A DNA stretch of 64,000 nucleotides from Cellulomonas sp. Root485 (GCF_001426705.1 NZ_LMFC01000004.1:327292-391291), one strand, 5' to 3'. Positions 9,383 to 19,244 are shown, counted from the stretch's first letter. The notes: generated by a model from the sequence alone, not told the origin. A program made the numbers and translations.

Positions 9383-11236
9383 GTGGCGATGGAGCACGAC
9401 GAGCTTGTCAGTGCGCTGCTCGCGCTGCGCGAACGGGTCGCGGAGCTGCGCCTGCCGCTCGAGACCGCCGCGGCGCCGGACGCGCGGGCGGATCGCACGC
9501 GTGTCCTGGACCAGCTCGACGACTACCTGCTGCCCCGGCTGCGGGACCCCGGCGCCCCCGTGCTCGTGGTCGTCGGCGGCTCCACCGGTGCAGGCAAGTC
9601 CACGGTGGTCAACTCGCTGGTGGGCGCGGAGGTCAGCCCGTCGGGGGTCCTGCGCCCCACCACCCGCTGGCCGGTGCTCGTGCACCACCCGCTGGACGTG
9701 CGGTGGTTCAGCTCCGACCGCGTGCTGCCGTCGCTGTCCAGAGCGGACGCGGCGGGGGAGCAGGGCCTGACCGGTGCTCGGCCGGGGCTCCGGCTGGTCG
9801 CGTCCGAGGCGGTGCCGGTGGGCCTCGCGCTGCTGGACGCCCCCGACGTCGACTCGGTCGAGGAGGGGAACCGTGTGCTGGCCGCGCAGCTGCTCGGTGC
9901 GGCCGACGTGTGGCTGTTCGTCACGACCGCCGCGCGGTACGCCGACGCCGTGCCGTGGGAGCTGCTGGCCGACGCCGCGCGCCGCGGGACGCACCTCGCT
10001 CTCGTGCTCGACCGGGTGGATCCCGGCGCCGAGACGGCGGTGGGCGACCACCTGCGGCAGATGCTCGCCGACGCGGGGCTGGCCTCCGCCACGGTGATCG
10101 TCGTCCCGGAGGTCGAGCTGGAGGACGGGCTGCTGCCCGAGGCGGCGATCGGCCCGATCGCCGACGTCCTCACCCGGACCGCGACAGATCCGGCCGTCCG
10201 AGCCGCGGCACTGGCCGAGACGTGGGACGGCGCCGTGACGGATGTGTCCCGACGTGCGCTCGACCTGGCGGCGGCCGCCGACGAGCAGCAGGCGGCGGAC
10301 GCGCGGCTGCGCGCAGCGGTCACCGCGGCGTACGCGACGGCGTCGGACCAGATCGCCCACGCGACGTCCGACGGGTCGCTGCTGCGCGGCGAGGTGCTGG
10401 CCCGGTGGCAGGACGTCGTCGGCACCAGCGAGTGGTTCCGGTCGCTGGAGCAGGGGGTGTCCCGGCTGCGGGACCGCGTCGTCGGCTTCGTGCGCGGTCG
10501 CCGTCCGGCCGAGCCGGCGCTCGTCGAGGCTGTCGCGCACGGCCTGTCCGCAGTCATCCAGGACGCCGCCGAGGAGGCCGCCGAGACGGCGCACTCGGCG
10601 TGGCGTCACGACCCGGCCGGCCGGGCACTGCTGGACGGGCTGGCGCTCTCCCGGGCGTCGTCGGACCTGCGGTCGCGCACGGCCGAGCAGGTGCGGGCGT
10701 GGCAGGGCGACGTGCTCGGCCTGGTCGAGACGGAGGGCGCCGACCGGCGCACGACCGCGCGGGCGCTCTCGTACGGCGTCAACGGGCTCGGTGCCGTCCT
10801 GATGGTCGCGGTGTTCGCATCGACCGGCGGTCTGACGGGCGCCGAGGTCGGCATCGTCGGCGGGTCGGCACTGCTCGCGCAGCGGGTGCTGGAGGCGGTG
10901 TTCGGCGACGAGGCGGTCCGCCGGCTGACGCTGGAGGCGCACACGCGGCTCGCCGTCCGCACGGACGCGCTGCTGGACGAGGAGTCGTCGCGGTTCACCC
11001 GTCAGCTGGACGCCGCGGGCGCCGCGAGCCGCGACGGTGACGATCTGCGCGCGGCAGCCGGCCGGGTGCAGTCCGCGATGGCGTCTCGGACCGCAGCGAC
11101 CGCCTGGGGAGCCGGCGAGCTCCCGGCCGGCGGCGGCGGGCACCTGCGCGGGACGGGCGCCGTCGCTGGGTCCGTCGAGGTCGCCGAGACCGAGCAGCCG
11201 GAGCGCACCCGGTGGTGGTCACGCTGGTGGCGGTGA
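9383..11236 (+). CDS. Dynamin-like GTPase, pair 2, first subunit
   Basis: 617 residues. P-loop GGSTGAGKS at about 65-73, switch II LLDAPDVDSV, and a G4-like LDRVD that keeps the Asp missing in its paralogue at 3436. A hydrophobic stretch near 470-500 (LGAVLMVAVFASTGGLTGAEVGIVGG) may insert in membrane. It matches the protein at 3436-5202 in order and motifs, so this is an old duplication of the pair. The start is ambiguous: ATG 9389 lies 10 bases after GAGAGG, GTG 9383 only 4. Coupled to the next gene. Confidence 0.8.
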   Translation: MAMEHDELVSALLALRERVAELRLPLETAAAPDARADRTRVLDQLDDYLLPRLRDPGAPVLVVVGGSTGAGKSTVVNSLVGAEVSPSGVLRPTTRWPVLVHHPLDVRWFSSDRVLPSLSRADAAGEQGLTGARPGLRLVASEAVPVGLALLDAPDVDSVEEGNRVLAAQLLGAADVWLFVTTAARYADAVPWELLADAARRGTHLALVLDRVDPGAETAVGDHLRQMLADAGLASATVIVVPEVELEDGLLPEAAIGPIADVLTRTATDPAVRAAALAETWDGAVTDVSRRALDLAAAADEQQAADARLRAAVTAAYATASDQIAHATSDGSLLRGEVLARWQDVVGTSEWFRSLEQGVSRLRDRVVGFVRGRRPAEPALVEAVAHGLSAVIQDAAEEAAETAHSAWRHDPAGRALLDGLALSRASSDLRSRTAEQVRAWQGDVLGLVETEGADRRTTARALSYGVNGLGAVLMVAVFASTGGLTGAEVGIVGGSALLAQRVLEAVFGDEAVRRLTLEAHTRLAVRTDALLDEESSRFTRQLDAAGAASRDGDDLRAAAGRVQSAMASRTAATAWGAGELPAGGGGHLRGTGAVAGSVEVAETEQPERTRWWSRWWR

Positions 11237-12861
11237 ACCGGGGGACCGGGTCGTCCGGCACGCTGCGCGCACGGGTCGCGGCCCTGGACGAGGCGGTCGG
11301 GCTCGCGCGGGGACGTCTGCCCGACGCCACTCTCGACGTGCCCGCCGCGGTGGTGGCCCGCGCCCGCGACCGTGCAGCGCTGTCCGGGGAGTACACCGTG
11401 GTGGCTCTCGCGGGCGCGACGGGATCCGGGAAGTCGTCCCTCCTCAACGCGCTCGCGGACGCGCACATCGCCGAGCCCGGTGTCCGCCGCCCGACCACCG
11501 GGCACCCGGTGGCTGTGATCGTCCCCACGAAGGGCACCGGGACGGAGCACGGCGCCGACGAGCTCCTCGACTGGCTCGACGTCCGCGACCGGCACGTGGC
11601 CGGCAGCCGCGCCCTGCAGGAGTCCGCGACGGGCCTCGTGCTCCTGGACCTGCCCGATCACGACTCCGTCGTCACCGAGCACCGCGCGATCGCCGAGCGC
11701 CTGTACGAGCGGGTGGACCTCCTGGTGTGGGTGGTGGACCCGCAGAAGTACGCGGACGCGGCCCTGCACGCCCGGTACCTGCGCGGCCTGCGCGACCACG
11801 CGGGCGTCGTGGTCCTCGTGCTCAACCAGGCGGACCGGCTGGCTCCCGCCGAGCAGCGTGCGATGGTCGCGGACCTGCAGCGGCTCGCGACCGAGGACGG
11901 GTTGGGTGGATCGCCGGTGCTCGCCGTGAGCGCGTCGACGGGGGCAGGGGTCACCGAGCTGCGCGACCTGCTGGCCCGGGCCGCGCAGCGACGGCTCGCG
12001 GCGACGGAGCGGGTGACCGGCGACGTGCGGCAGGCCGCGCGGGCGTTGGTGGATGCCTGCGGCTCACCACCGGACGCGCGGCGGGAGGTCGGTGCCGCCG
12101 CCGCGCTGGTGCGCGCGTGGGAGGGCGCGGCAGGCGTGGACGAGGTCGCCGACGCCGTGCGGCGCTCGACCAAGCGGTCGGCGCGGGCCGCGACCGGCTG
12201 GCCGGTGACGCGATGGGTCGCCCGGCTGCGACCCGACCCGCTGCGGCGCCTGGGCCTCGGGAAGGAGCGCGTGCAGGCAGGCCAGGACGACCTGCTGCGC
12301 TCGTCCCGGTCTGCTCCTGCCGCGGGCGAGCGGTCTGCCGCCCTCAGCGCGGTGCGCTCGTACGTCGACGCCGCGACCGCCGGGGCACCCGACCACTGGG
12401 TGCTCGCCGCCCGGTCCCGCGCCGCCGACGTGCCCCTGGACGACGTGCTGGACCGGACCGTCGTGCGCGTCCCGCTCGGCAACGCCCGGGTGCCGTGGAC
12501 ATGGCGGTTGTTGGCGTTCCTCCAGTGGGTGCTGCTCGTCGTGGCGGCAGCGGGGCTGCTCTGGCTCCTGCTGCTCGCCGGTCTCGCCTGGCTCCAGCTG
12601 CCCGCGCCGGAGACCCCGATGTGGTGGGGGTTCCCCGCGCCGACGCTCCTGCTGCTCGGGGGAGTGCTCGCGGGGGTGCTCGTCGCGGGGCTCGGCTGGC
12701 TGCTCGGTGTCCTCGCCGGCCGACGTCGGGCGGCCAGGGCGCGTCGGAAGCTGGGTGCCTCGGTGGCTCAGGCCGTGCACGACCACGTCATCGGGCCCGT
12801 GGCCGCGGAGATGGACGCGCTCGCCCGGTGCCGGTCGGCGGCGTCCCAGGCTGCGGCCTGA
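11233..12861 (+). CDS. Dynamin-like GTPase, pair 2, second subunit with membrane hairpin
   Basis: 542 residues from the chosen start. P-loop GATGSGKSS at about 61, LLDLPDHDSV, and LNQADRL at the G4 position. Two long hydrophobic segments near 420-490 (LLAFLQWVLLVVAAAGLLWL and PTLLLLGGVLAGVLVAGLGW) form a membrane hairpin with an Arg-rich end. An in-frame GTG at 11212 is possible, but GTG 11233 overlaps the previous stop as GTGA, the same junction used by the first pair (5199), so I take 11233. Likely heteromeric partner of the preceding GTPase. Confidence 0.8.
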   Translation: MNRGTGSSGTLRARVAALDEAVGLARGRLPDATLDVPAAVVARARDRAALSGEYTVVALAGATGSGKSSLLNALADAHIAEPGVRRPTTGHPVAVIVPTKGTGTEHGADELLDWLDVRDRHVAGSRALQESATGLVLLDLPDHDSVVTEHRAIAERLYERVDLLVWVVDPQKYADAALHARYLRGLRDHAGVVVLVLNQADRLAPAEQRAMVADLQRLATEDGLGGSPVLAVSASTGAGVTELRDLLARAAQRRLAATERVTGDVRQAARALVDACGSPPDARREVGAAAALVRAWEGAAGVDEVADAVRRSTKRSARAATGWPVTRWVARLRPDPLRRLGLGKERVQAGQDDLLRSSRSAPAAGERSAALSAVRSYVDAATAGAPDHWVLAARSRAADVPLDDVLDRTVVRVPLGNARVPWTWRLLAFLQWVLLVVAAAGLLWLLLLAGLAWLQLPAPETPMWWGFPAPTLLLLGGVLAGVLVAGLGWLLGVLAGRRRAARARRKLGASVAQAVHDHVIGPVAAEMDALARCRSAASQAAA

Positions 12862-12881
12862 GCGCTCCTAGGATCGGGCGC

Positions 12882-13376
12882 ATGACCCGCCTCGAGATCC
12901 CGGTGCAGCTGCGCTGGTCGGACATGGACGCCTACCAGCACGTGAACAACGTGGAGATGCTCCGGCTGCTGGAGGAGGCCCGGATCGAGGCCTTCTGGAG
13001 CCATCCGGTGGCACCCGACGGCAGCCGCGTCGAGAGCGCGTTCCCCACCGCCGTCATCGACGCCGGCCCGGGTGCGGAGGTCTCGACGCTCGTCGCGCGC
13101 CAGGAGATCGAGTACCTCAAGCCGCTCGGCTACCGCCGCACGCCGGTGATCGTGGAGATGTGGCTGGGCCACCTGGGCGGCGCCAGCCTGGACGTCTGCT
13201 ACGAGGTGCGCGACGCGGGCGACGTCGGTCCTGAGCGCGTGACGTACGCGCGGGCGCTCACCACGCTCGTCCTCGTCGACAACGCGACGGGGTCGCCGCG
13301 TCGCATCGGCCCGGAGCAGCGGGAGGCGTGGTCCGCGTTCCTGGAGGAGCCGGTCACGATCCGCCGGAGGCGCTGA
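12882..13376 (+). CDS. Hotdog-fold acyl-CoA thioesterase
   Basis: 164 residues with the 4HBT signature RWSDMDAYQHVNNVEMLRLLEEARI, in which the Asp in DMDAYQHVNN is the usual catalytic residue. Probably hydrolyses acyl-CoA in the cytoplasm; substrate unknown. TAGGAT at 12869-12874 ends seven bases before the ATG, a leaderless arrangement. The 3' end overlaps that of the convergent gene at 13354 by 23 bases. Confidence 0.85.
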   Translation: MTRLEIPVQLRWSDMDAYQHVNNVEMLRLLEEARIEAFWSHPVAPDGSRVESAFPTAVIDAGPGAEVSTLVARQEIEYLKPLGYRRTPVIVEMWLGHLGGASLDVCYEVRDAGDVGPERVTYARALTTLVLVDNATGSPRRIGPEQREAWSAFLEEPVTIRRRR

Positions 13377-14961
13377 CGCCCCGGTCGGTGCGCGCCCGCT
13401 CGGCCGTCTCGGCGGCCCGCGCGATGTTCCGCTGCATGCCGCCGAAGACGATCCCGTGGAACGGGTACACCGACCACCAGTAGACCTGCCCGAGCAGCCC
13501 CTTCGGGTGGAACAGGGCGCGCTGGGCGAACACCGTCTCGTCGGGACGCTCCGTCGGCTCGACGCGCAGCTCCAGCCACGCGAGCCCGGGGACGCGCATC
13601 TCCGCACGCAGCCGGATCAAGGTCCCCTCCTCGATCTCCTCGACGCGCCAGAAGTCCACGGCGTCGTCCACCAGGAGCTGCAGCGGGTCGCGGCGGCCGC
13701 GGCGCAGGCCCGGTCCACCGACGAGCCGGTCCGCGAGCCCCCGGACGCGCCACGCGAGCCCCCACGAGTACCAGCCACGTTCGCCACCGACGGCCTCCAG
13801 CACCCGCCACAGCGCCGCCGGGGACGCGTCGACGGTGACCTTGCGCTCGTCGACGAACAGCGACCCGCCGGCCCAGTCGGGGTCGCCCGGCAGCGGGTCG
13901 CTGGGTGCTCCGGGGACGGCTGCGGAGGACCAGCGGGTGGTGACGGCGGCGTCCTGGACCCGGCGCAGCGCGAGCCGCACGGCGCGGTCGAAACCGATCA
14001 GCCCGTCGGGCGGGTCGGGCACGTGCTCGGCGATGTCGTGCTCGTCGCACACCACCTCGTGCACCAGCGACTCGACCAGGGGGCGGGCCAGGCCGCCGGG
14101 TACCGGTGTCACCAGAGACACCCAGAGGGAGGACAGCTTCGGGGTCAGCACCGGCACCCCGACGATGATGCGCCGCTTGAGCTCGGCCGCCTCCGCGTAC
14201 CGCTGCATCATGTCGCGGTAGGTCAGCACGTCGGGTCCGCCGATGTCGAACCCGCGGCTCACGTCGGGGTCCATGGACGCCGAGCCGACGAGGTAACGCA
14301 GCACGTCCCGGATCGCGATGGGCTGGATGCGGTTCTCCACCCACTTCGGGACGGTCATCGCAGGCAGCCGCTCGGTGAGATAGCGCATCATCTCGAAGGA
14401 CGCGGACCCCGACCCGAGGATGACCGCCGCCCGCAGAACGGTCGTCGGGACGCCGCTGGCCAGCAGGATCTCGCCGACCTCGGTGCGGGACTCGAGGTGC
14501 GGGGAAAGGTCCTCGCCCTCGGGGTAGAGACCGCCGAGGTACACGATGCGGCCGACCCCGGCCTCGCGGGCGGCCTGCCCGAACACGAGCGCGGTGTGCC
14601 GGTCCGTCGACTCGAAGCGACGTCCGGAGCCGAGCGAGTGGATGAGGTAGTACGCGATCTGCGTCCCGTCGAGCGCCGCCCGGATCTGCTCCGGCTCGGC
14701 TGCGTCGGCCGCGACCACCTCGATGTCGCCGTACCAGTCCCTGCCGCGCAGCCGGTCGGGGTGCCGGGCGATCGCGCGCACCCGGTAGCCCGCCGCGAGC
14801 AGCTCGGGCACCAGGCGGCCGCCCACGTACCCGGTGACACCGGTGACCGCCACGAGCGGCGCGTCGGGACGGGGTCGGCCGTCGGCGCCGAGGCCCGGGA
14901 CCAGACCCGGCAGGGTGTCCGCCACGGGGGCAGGCAGGAGGTCGTCGACAGAGGTGGCCAT
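13354..14961 (-). CDS. NAD(P)-binding SDR/NmrA-like protein with C-terminal DUF2867
   Basis: 535 residues. The N-terminal Rossmann domain starts at about 35 with VAVTGVTGYVGGRLV and resembles atypical SDR/NmrA-like complex-I-associated proteins; YYLIHSLGSG follows. The C-terminal part (DERKVTVDASPAALWRVLEAVGGERGWYSW ... YPFHGIVFGGMQ) is the START-like DUF2867 domain. The combination is common in actinobacteria and its reaction is not known. It converges on the thioesterase gene, overlapping by 23 bases. Confidence 0.8.
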   Translation of the reverse strand: MATSVDDLLPAPVADTLPGLVPGLGADGRPRPDAPLVAVTGVTGYVGGRLVPELLAAGYRVRAIARHPDRLRGRDWYGDIEVVAADAAEPEQIRAALDGTQIAYYLIHSLGSGRRFESTDRHTALVFGQAAREAGVGRIVYLGGLYPEGEDLSPHLESRTEVGEILLASGVPTTVLRAAVILGSGSASFEMMRYLTERLPAMTVPKWVENRIQPIAIRDVLRYLVGSASMDPDVSRGFDIGGPDVLTYRDMMQRYAEAAELKRRIIVGVPVLTPKLSSLWVSLVTPVPGGLARPLVESLVHEVVCDEHDIAEHVPDPPDGLIGFDRAVRLALRRVQDAAVTTRWSSAAVPGAPSDPLPGDPDWAGGSLFVDERKVTVDASPAALWRVLEAVGGERGWYSWGLAWRVRGLADRLVGGPGLRRGRRDPLQLLVDDAVDFWRVEEIEEGTLIRLRAEMRVPGLAWLELRVEPTERPDETVFAQRALFHPKGLLGQVYWWSVYPFHGIVFGGMQRNIARAAETAERARTDRGVSASGGS

Positions 14962-15013
14962 CTGCGCAGTCTGCGGTGCCCGACGGCGACGCGCACCCGG
15001 TCGGACCGGATCC

Positions 15014-16018
15014 TCAGCCGTCGCTCAGCATCGCGAGGGTCTCCCGCTCGGCGACGGCCTGCGACCGGGTGGCGCGGATCATCGTGCCCCGCTGCCACAG
15101 CTCGATCACCCGAGGGTCGATGTACGACGAGCGGCACACGGCCGGGGTGTTCCCGAGCTCCTCGGCGACGTCGCGCACCACCTGCGTCACCGCACGCGTG
15201 CGGGCACGCTCGCTGGCCGGGGGCGGACCCACGTCCGCCAGACCCCGGGCGGCCAGCACGGTCGCGTGCCACGTCCGGAAGTCCTTCGGCGTCGCGTCCT
15301 CGCCCAGCCGTGCCTTGACGTAGGCACCGACGTCCGCGCTGGTCACGTCGTGCCACGCGCCGTCGTCGTCGCGCCAGGCGAGCAGCTCGGGCCCCTCGTC
15401 CCGCCGCCGGGTCAGGGTCCGCACGATCGTGGCGACGTCGTCGTCCTCGACGACGGTGTCCCGGACCTGGCCCGACTTCGCCGGGAAGTTCAGGTGCACG
15501 CGTCCGGGATCCCCGTCGCTCTCGGGCGCCAGGACGCGCACGTGGGAGCGCAGGAGGGTCGCCAGCCCGTACGAGCCGTGCTGCAGCGCGTACCCCTCGC
15601 CGCCCACCCGCAGGTAGGCCAGGTCGAGCAGCCGGAAGGCGAGGGCGAGCACCTTCTCCTTCGGCATCCCCTCGAGAGCGAGGTCCGCGCGGACCCGACG
15701 CCGGGCCGCGGGGAGGCGGCGGGCGACGTCGAGCACGTGGTCGTGCTTGAGGCGGCCGCGGCGCAGCGTCCACTGCTGGTGGTAGAGGTACTGACGCCGC
15801 TCGGCGTCGTCGAGCCCGGCGGCCTGGATGTGGCCGTTCGGCCACGGGCTGATCCAGACCTCCCGCCACGCGGGCGGGATGGCGAGCGTGGTGATCCGTT
15901 CGAGGTGCTCCTCGTCGACGATCCGGACCTTGTCGAGGTCGAGATAGACGAACCCCCGGCCGGCGCGACGTCGCGACCAGCCGGGGGCGTCGATGCGGAC
16001 GCGGCGCAGGCGGACCAT
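15014..16018 (-). CDS. Type IB DNA topoisomerase (poxvirus-like)
   Basis: 334 residues. The N-terminal segment is RGFVYLDLDKVRI..LERITTLAIPPAWREVWISPWPNGHIQAAG; the catalytic domain has LRVGGEGYALQHGSYGLATLL (catalytic Arg), LNFPAKSG (the Lys), KDFRTWHAT (Arg and His region) and the C-terminal nucleophile segment CRSSYIDPRVIELW with Tyr. All parts of the tyrosine-recombinase-like active site appear present. Relaxes supercoils via a 3'-phosphotyrosine. The start ATG 16018 begins MVRLRRVRID, in keeping with the family. Confidence 0.9.
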   Translation of the reverse strand: MVRLRRVRIDAPGWSRRRAGRGFVYLDLDKVRIVDEEHLERITTLAIPPAWREVWISPWPNGHIQAAGLDDAERRQYLYHQQWTLRRGRLKHDHVLDVARRLPAARRRVRADLALEGMPKEKVLALAFRLLDLAYLRVGGEGYALQHGSYGLATLLRSHVRVLAPESDGDPGRVHLNFPAKSGQVRDTVVEDDDVATIVRTLTRRRDEGPELLAWRDDDGAWHDVTSADVGAYVKARLGEDATPKDFRTWHATVLAARGLADVGPPPASERARTRAVTQVVRDVAEELGNTPAVCRSSYIDPRVIELWQRGTMIRATRSQAVAERETLAMLSDG

Positions 16019-16065
16019 GCGGGCAGTGTCGCCCGCGCGATGCCGGACCGCGCGTCGAGCGGGAG

Positions 16066-16935
16066 TCAGTCGGGAAAGCGGACCATGCCTTCCTGCGCGA
16101 CGGATGCGACGAGCGTCCCGTCCTGCGTGAACACCCGGGCGGCACCGAGCCCGCGTCCGCCCTGCGCGCTCGGCGTCGACTGGACGTACAGCAGCCAGTC
16201 GTCGACCCGGACGTCGCGGTGCCACCACATGGCGTGGTCGAGGCTGGCGATCGACAGGCCACGTGTCCGCCACGACCGGCCGGCCCGTCGCAGGATCGGC
16301 TCCAGCATGACCTGGTCGCACGCATAGGCGAGCAGCGCCCGGTGCAGCAGCTGGTCGTCGGGCAGCGGGCCGCGCGACCGGAACCACACCGCCTGCTGGC
16401 CGACGGCCTCCCTCGGCGGGTCCAGGTAGATCGCGCCGCCGACGTGACGGACGTCGAACGCGGCCTCCTGCGTCCAGAACCTGGCGACGGGGTGGTCGAT
16501 GCCGCCGAGCAGGTCGTGCGCCGACCGGACCTCGTCCGGTCCGGGGATGCCGGTCGGCATCGGGTCGGCGTAGTCGATTCCGGGCTGGTCCTCCTGGAAG
16601 GACGCGATCATCGACAGGATCGCCTCACCGCCCTGCAGGGCGTGCGTGCGGCGGGCGCTGAACGAGCGGCCGTCCCGGAGGCGCTCGACGGCGAACGTGA
16701 TCGGTTCGCGGACGTCGCCGGCGCGCAGGAAGTACCCGTGCAGGGAGTGCGGCAGCCGGGAGTCGGGCACCGTGCGTCCCGCGGCGAGGAGCGCCTGCGC
16801 GAGCACCTGACCGCCGAACACCCGTCCGCGCGGCTGCGGCAGGCTGCGCCCGCTGAACAGGTCGGGGGTGGTGGGGTCGTCCTCGAGCCGGAGGATGTCG
16901 AGCACGGAGGCGGTCGGGTCGGGCTCGGTCGTCAT
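16066..16935 (-). CDS. tesB: Acyl-CoA thioesterase II (TesB-like)
   Basis: 289 residues, normal for TesB. Double-hotdog features: GRVFGGQVLAQALLAAGRTV, LHGYFLRAGDVREPITFAVERLRDGRSF, then SLDHAMWWHRDVRVDDWLLY and a C-terminal VASVAQEGMVR. The second-hotdog Asp of SLDHAMWWH is the expected catalytic residue. Broad medium/long-chain acyl-CoA hydrolysis is the family activity. The ATG at 16935 begins MTTEPDPTASVLDILRLE. Confidence 0.93.
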   Translation of the reverse strand: MTTEPDPTASVLDILRLEDDPTTPDLFSGRSLPQPRGRVFGGQVLAQALLAAGRTVPDSRLPHSLHGYFLRAGDVREPITFAVERLRDGRSFSARRTHALQGGEAILSMIASFQEDQPGIDYADPMPTGIPGPDEVRSAHDLLGGIDHPVARFWTQEAAFDVRHVGGAIYLDPPREAVGQQAVWFRSRGPLPDDQLLHRALLAYACDQVMLEPILRRAGRSWRTRGLSIASLDHAMWWHRDVRVDDWLLYVQSTPSAQGGRGLGAARVFTQDGTLVASVAQEGMVRFPD

Positions 16936-16997
16936 GGACGGCAGCGTCTCACGACGCCAGCGGCCGACGGGCCTCGAGAAAGCGTGACGTCGGTCGC

Positions 16998-17381
16998 TCA
17001 GTCGTCGAACGTGTTGAGCATCGAGAACGCCGCCCGCTCCAGGTAGTCCCAGAGCTGCGCCTGGTGCATAGGGGCCAGGTCGAGGCTGTCGACGGCGGCG
17101 CGCATGTGCAGCAGCCACCGGTCGCGGGCCTCGGGGTTCACCTTGAACGGTGCGTGCCGCATGCGCAGGCGCGGGTGCCCGCGCTCGTCGGAGTAGGTGG
17201 TGGGCCCGCCCCAGTACTGCTCGAGGAACAGGGTCAGCCGCTCGGCGGCGGGGCCGAGGTCCTGCTCCGGGTACATCGGTCGCAGCACCGGGTCGTCGGC
17301 CACGCCGCGGTAGAACTCGTCGACCAGCCGGACGAACGTCTCGTGCCCGCCGATCGCCGCGTAGAAGGAGTCGGATCTCAC
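16998..17381 (-). CDS. glbO: Group II truncated haemoglobin (GlbO type)
   Basis: 127 residues. YAAIGGHETFVRLVDEFYRGV, YWGGPTTYSDERGHPRLRMRHAPFKV and a C-terminal helix. Trp and Tyr at the distal side and the proximal His in RMRHAPF match the TrHbO group. Binds haem and O2; in mycobacteria GlbO supports respiration and resists NO or peroxide stress. glbO also lies near pepN and rpiB in M. tuberculosis (from memory). Confidence 0.9.
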   Translation of the reverse strand: MRSDSFYAAIGGHETFVRLVDEFYRGVADDPVLRPMYPEQDLGPAAERLTLFLEQYWGGPTTYSDERGHPRLRMRHAPFKVNPEARDRWLLHMRAAVDSLDLAPMHQAQLWDYLERAAFSMLNTFDD

Positions 17382-17402
17382 GCGGCCATCCTCACACGCG
17401 CG

Positions 17403-19103
17403 TCAGAGGCCGAGCTCCTCCAGCACGGGGAGGCCGGCGCGGACGACGGCTCGCGCGTCGGCGGCGCTGGACGCGGCGAGCGCCAGCTGCGCGAGGCGGC
17501 GGCACTCGTCGAGCGGGGTCACCGCCAGCAGCGCCGCGACGTCGGGCAGCGCGCGGGGCGTCATGGACAGGGACGAGACCCCGAGGCCGACGAGGACCGC
17601 CGCGAGCGCGGGGTTGGCGGCGGCCTCGCCGCACACGCCCACCGGCCGGCCCTGCTGGGCACCCCCGTTGCAGGCCGCCGCGACGAGGTGCAGGACGGCC
17701 GGCTGCCACGGGTCGGACAGCTCCGCGACGGCGCCGAGCAGACGGTCGGCCGCCATCGCGTACTGCGTGAGGTCGTTGGTGCCGATGCTCGCGAACGCGG
17801 CGTGCGCCAGGATCGGCCCCGCCAGCAGCGCTGCGGAGGGCACCTCGATCATCACGCCGGCGACGGGCAGCCCGTGGGCGGTGCACGCGGCGACGAACTG
17901 CTGGGCCTCGTCGACCGTCGAGACCATCGGTGCCATCACCCAGACGTCGGCGGTCTCGGCGGCAGCGGCGCGCGCGATCGCCGTGAGCTGGTCGTCGAGC
18001 ACCTCCGGGTGCCGGGTTGCGGTGCGCAGGCCACGGACGCCCAGCGCGGGGTTGACCTCGGCGTCGCCGGCGAGGAACGGCAAGGGCTTGTCCGCGCCCG
18101 CGTCGAGCGTGCGGACCACCACCTTGCGACCGGGGAAGGAGGCCAGCACGCGGCGGTAGGCGCTGACCTGCTCGTCGATGCTCGGGGCCTCGTCACGGTC
18201 GAGGAACCCGAACTCGGTCCGGAACAGCCCGATGCCCTCCGCACCCGCGGCGGCGGCCGGCGCCGCGTCGGCGGGGTCGCCCACGTTGGCCAGCAGCTCG
18301 ACGTGGTGGCCGTCGGCGGTGTGCCCGTGGCCGTCGAACGTCCGCACCTGCGCAGCGAGCGCGAGCGCGGCCAGGACCTGCTCCTCCGTCGGGTCGACGG
18401 TCACCGTCCCGGCAGACCCGTCGACCAGCACCAGGCCCTCGGCCAGCACGGCCGCCTCGGCACCGCGGGCCGCCACGACCGTCGGGATGCCGCGGGCGCG
18501 CGCGAGGATCGCGGTGTGCGACGTGGGCCCGCCCGTCCCCGTCACGATCGCGAGCACCCGCTCGGTGTCGAGCGTCGCGACGATCGCGGGGGCCAGGTCC
18601 GCCGCCACCAGCACGAACGGCGCCTCGTGCGCGGGGACGCCCGGTGCGGGGCGGCCGGTGAGCTCGGCGACGAGCCGGTCGCGGACGTCGGCGATGTCCC
18701 GGGTGCGCTCCGCGAAGTAGCCGCCGAGCGCCTCGAACTGCGCGGACACCGCCTCGGCGGCCTCCCACACGGCGCGCTCGGGCACCAGCCGGTCGTCGAC
18801 GACGCGCTGCTCGGCGTCCGCCACGAGCGTCGGGTCCGCGGCGATCGCCGCGGTCGCGTGCAGGAGGTCGGCGCTCTCGCCCTGGGCGCGGTCGGCAGCC
18901 GCGTCGAGCGCGGCGCGGACCACCTCGGAGGCTGCGCCGATCCGCTTCGACACGGCGGCGTAGTCGGTGCCGGGCGGAAGGCGCCGACCCGAGGGCGGCT
19001 CGGCGATCGGGTCGGGCATGAGCACCGCGGGCGCGACGACGCGGCCGGGGCTCACCCCGATCCCGGTGATGACCGTGGGGGATGCTGCGTGCACCGGACT
19101 CAC
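17403..19103 (-). CDS. ptsI: PTS enzyme I (phosphoenolpyruvate-protein phosphotransferase)
   Basis: 566 residues. The phosphohistidine domain has GTGGPTSHTAILARARGIPTVV (active His near 195). The PEP-binding TIM barrel shows GIGLFRTEFGFLDRDEAPS, VMIEVPSAAL and SIGTNDLTQYAMAADR. Transfers phosphate from PEP to HPr. GTG 19103 is chosen because AGGAGG lies 9 bases upstream; the in-frame GTG 19094 is too far away. It diverges from the EIIB and EIIA genes. No HPr or EIIC gene is in the window. Confidence 0.93.
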   Translation of the reverse strand: MSPVHAASPTVITGIGVSPGRVVAPAVLMPDPIAEPPSGRRLPPGTDYAAVSKRIGAASEVVRAALDAAADRAQGESADLLHATAAIAADPTLVADAEQRVVDDRLVPERAVWEAAEAVSAQFEALGGYFAERTRDIADVRDRLVAELTGRPAPGVPAHEAPFVLVAADLAPAIVATLDTERVLAIVTGTGGPTSHTAILARARGIPTVVAARGAEAAVLAEGLVLVDGSAGTVTVDPTEEQVLAALALAAQVRTFDGHGHTADGHHVELLANVGDPADAAPAAAAGAEGIGLFRTEFGFLDRDEAPSIDEQVSAYRRVLASFPGRKVVVRTLDAGADKPLPFLAGDAEVNPALGVRGLRTATRHPEVLDDQLTAIARAAAAETADVWVMAPMVSTVDEAQQFVAACTAHGLPVAGVMIEVPSAALLAGPILAHAAFASIGTNDLTQYAMAADRLLGAVAELSDPWQPAVLHLVAAACNGGAQQGRPVGVCGEAAANPALAAVLVGLGVSSLSMTPRALPDVAALLAVTPLDECRRLAQLALAASSAADARAVVRAGLPVLEELGL

Positions 19104-19196
19104 CTCGGGGGACCTCCTCGTCGACCTGACGGCAGTGTGGTCCCTCGACGTCCACGGACGCCAGCCGGGCGCGGGCTGTGAGCGGCGTCTCAGGGT

Positions 19197-19202
19197 TAGG
19201 CT
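19197..19202 (+). promoter_or_regulatory. Putative -10 element (TAGGCT) of the EIIB-EIIA operon
   Basis: TAGGCT about 43 bases before the TTG start of EIIB. No convincing -35 hexamer. It lies in the spacer shared with the divergent enzyme I gene. Confidence 0.4.
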
Positions 19203-19244
19203 TGCCCCCGGACGCAGACGGCGCCGACGGAGTGGGGAGTTCCA

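Noticed and set aside
17064..19181. 705-codon plus-strand open frame opposite the enzyme I gene
   Set aside because: Antisense of a conserved PTS enzyme I with its active site intact; repetitive Arg/Gly/Asp composition.
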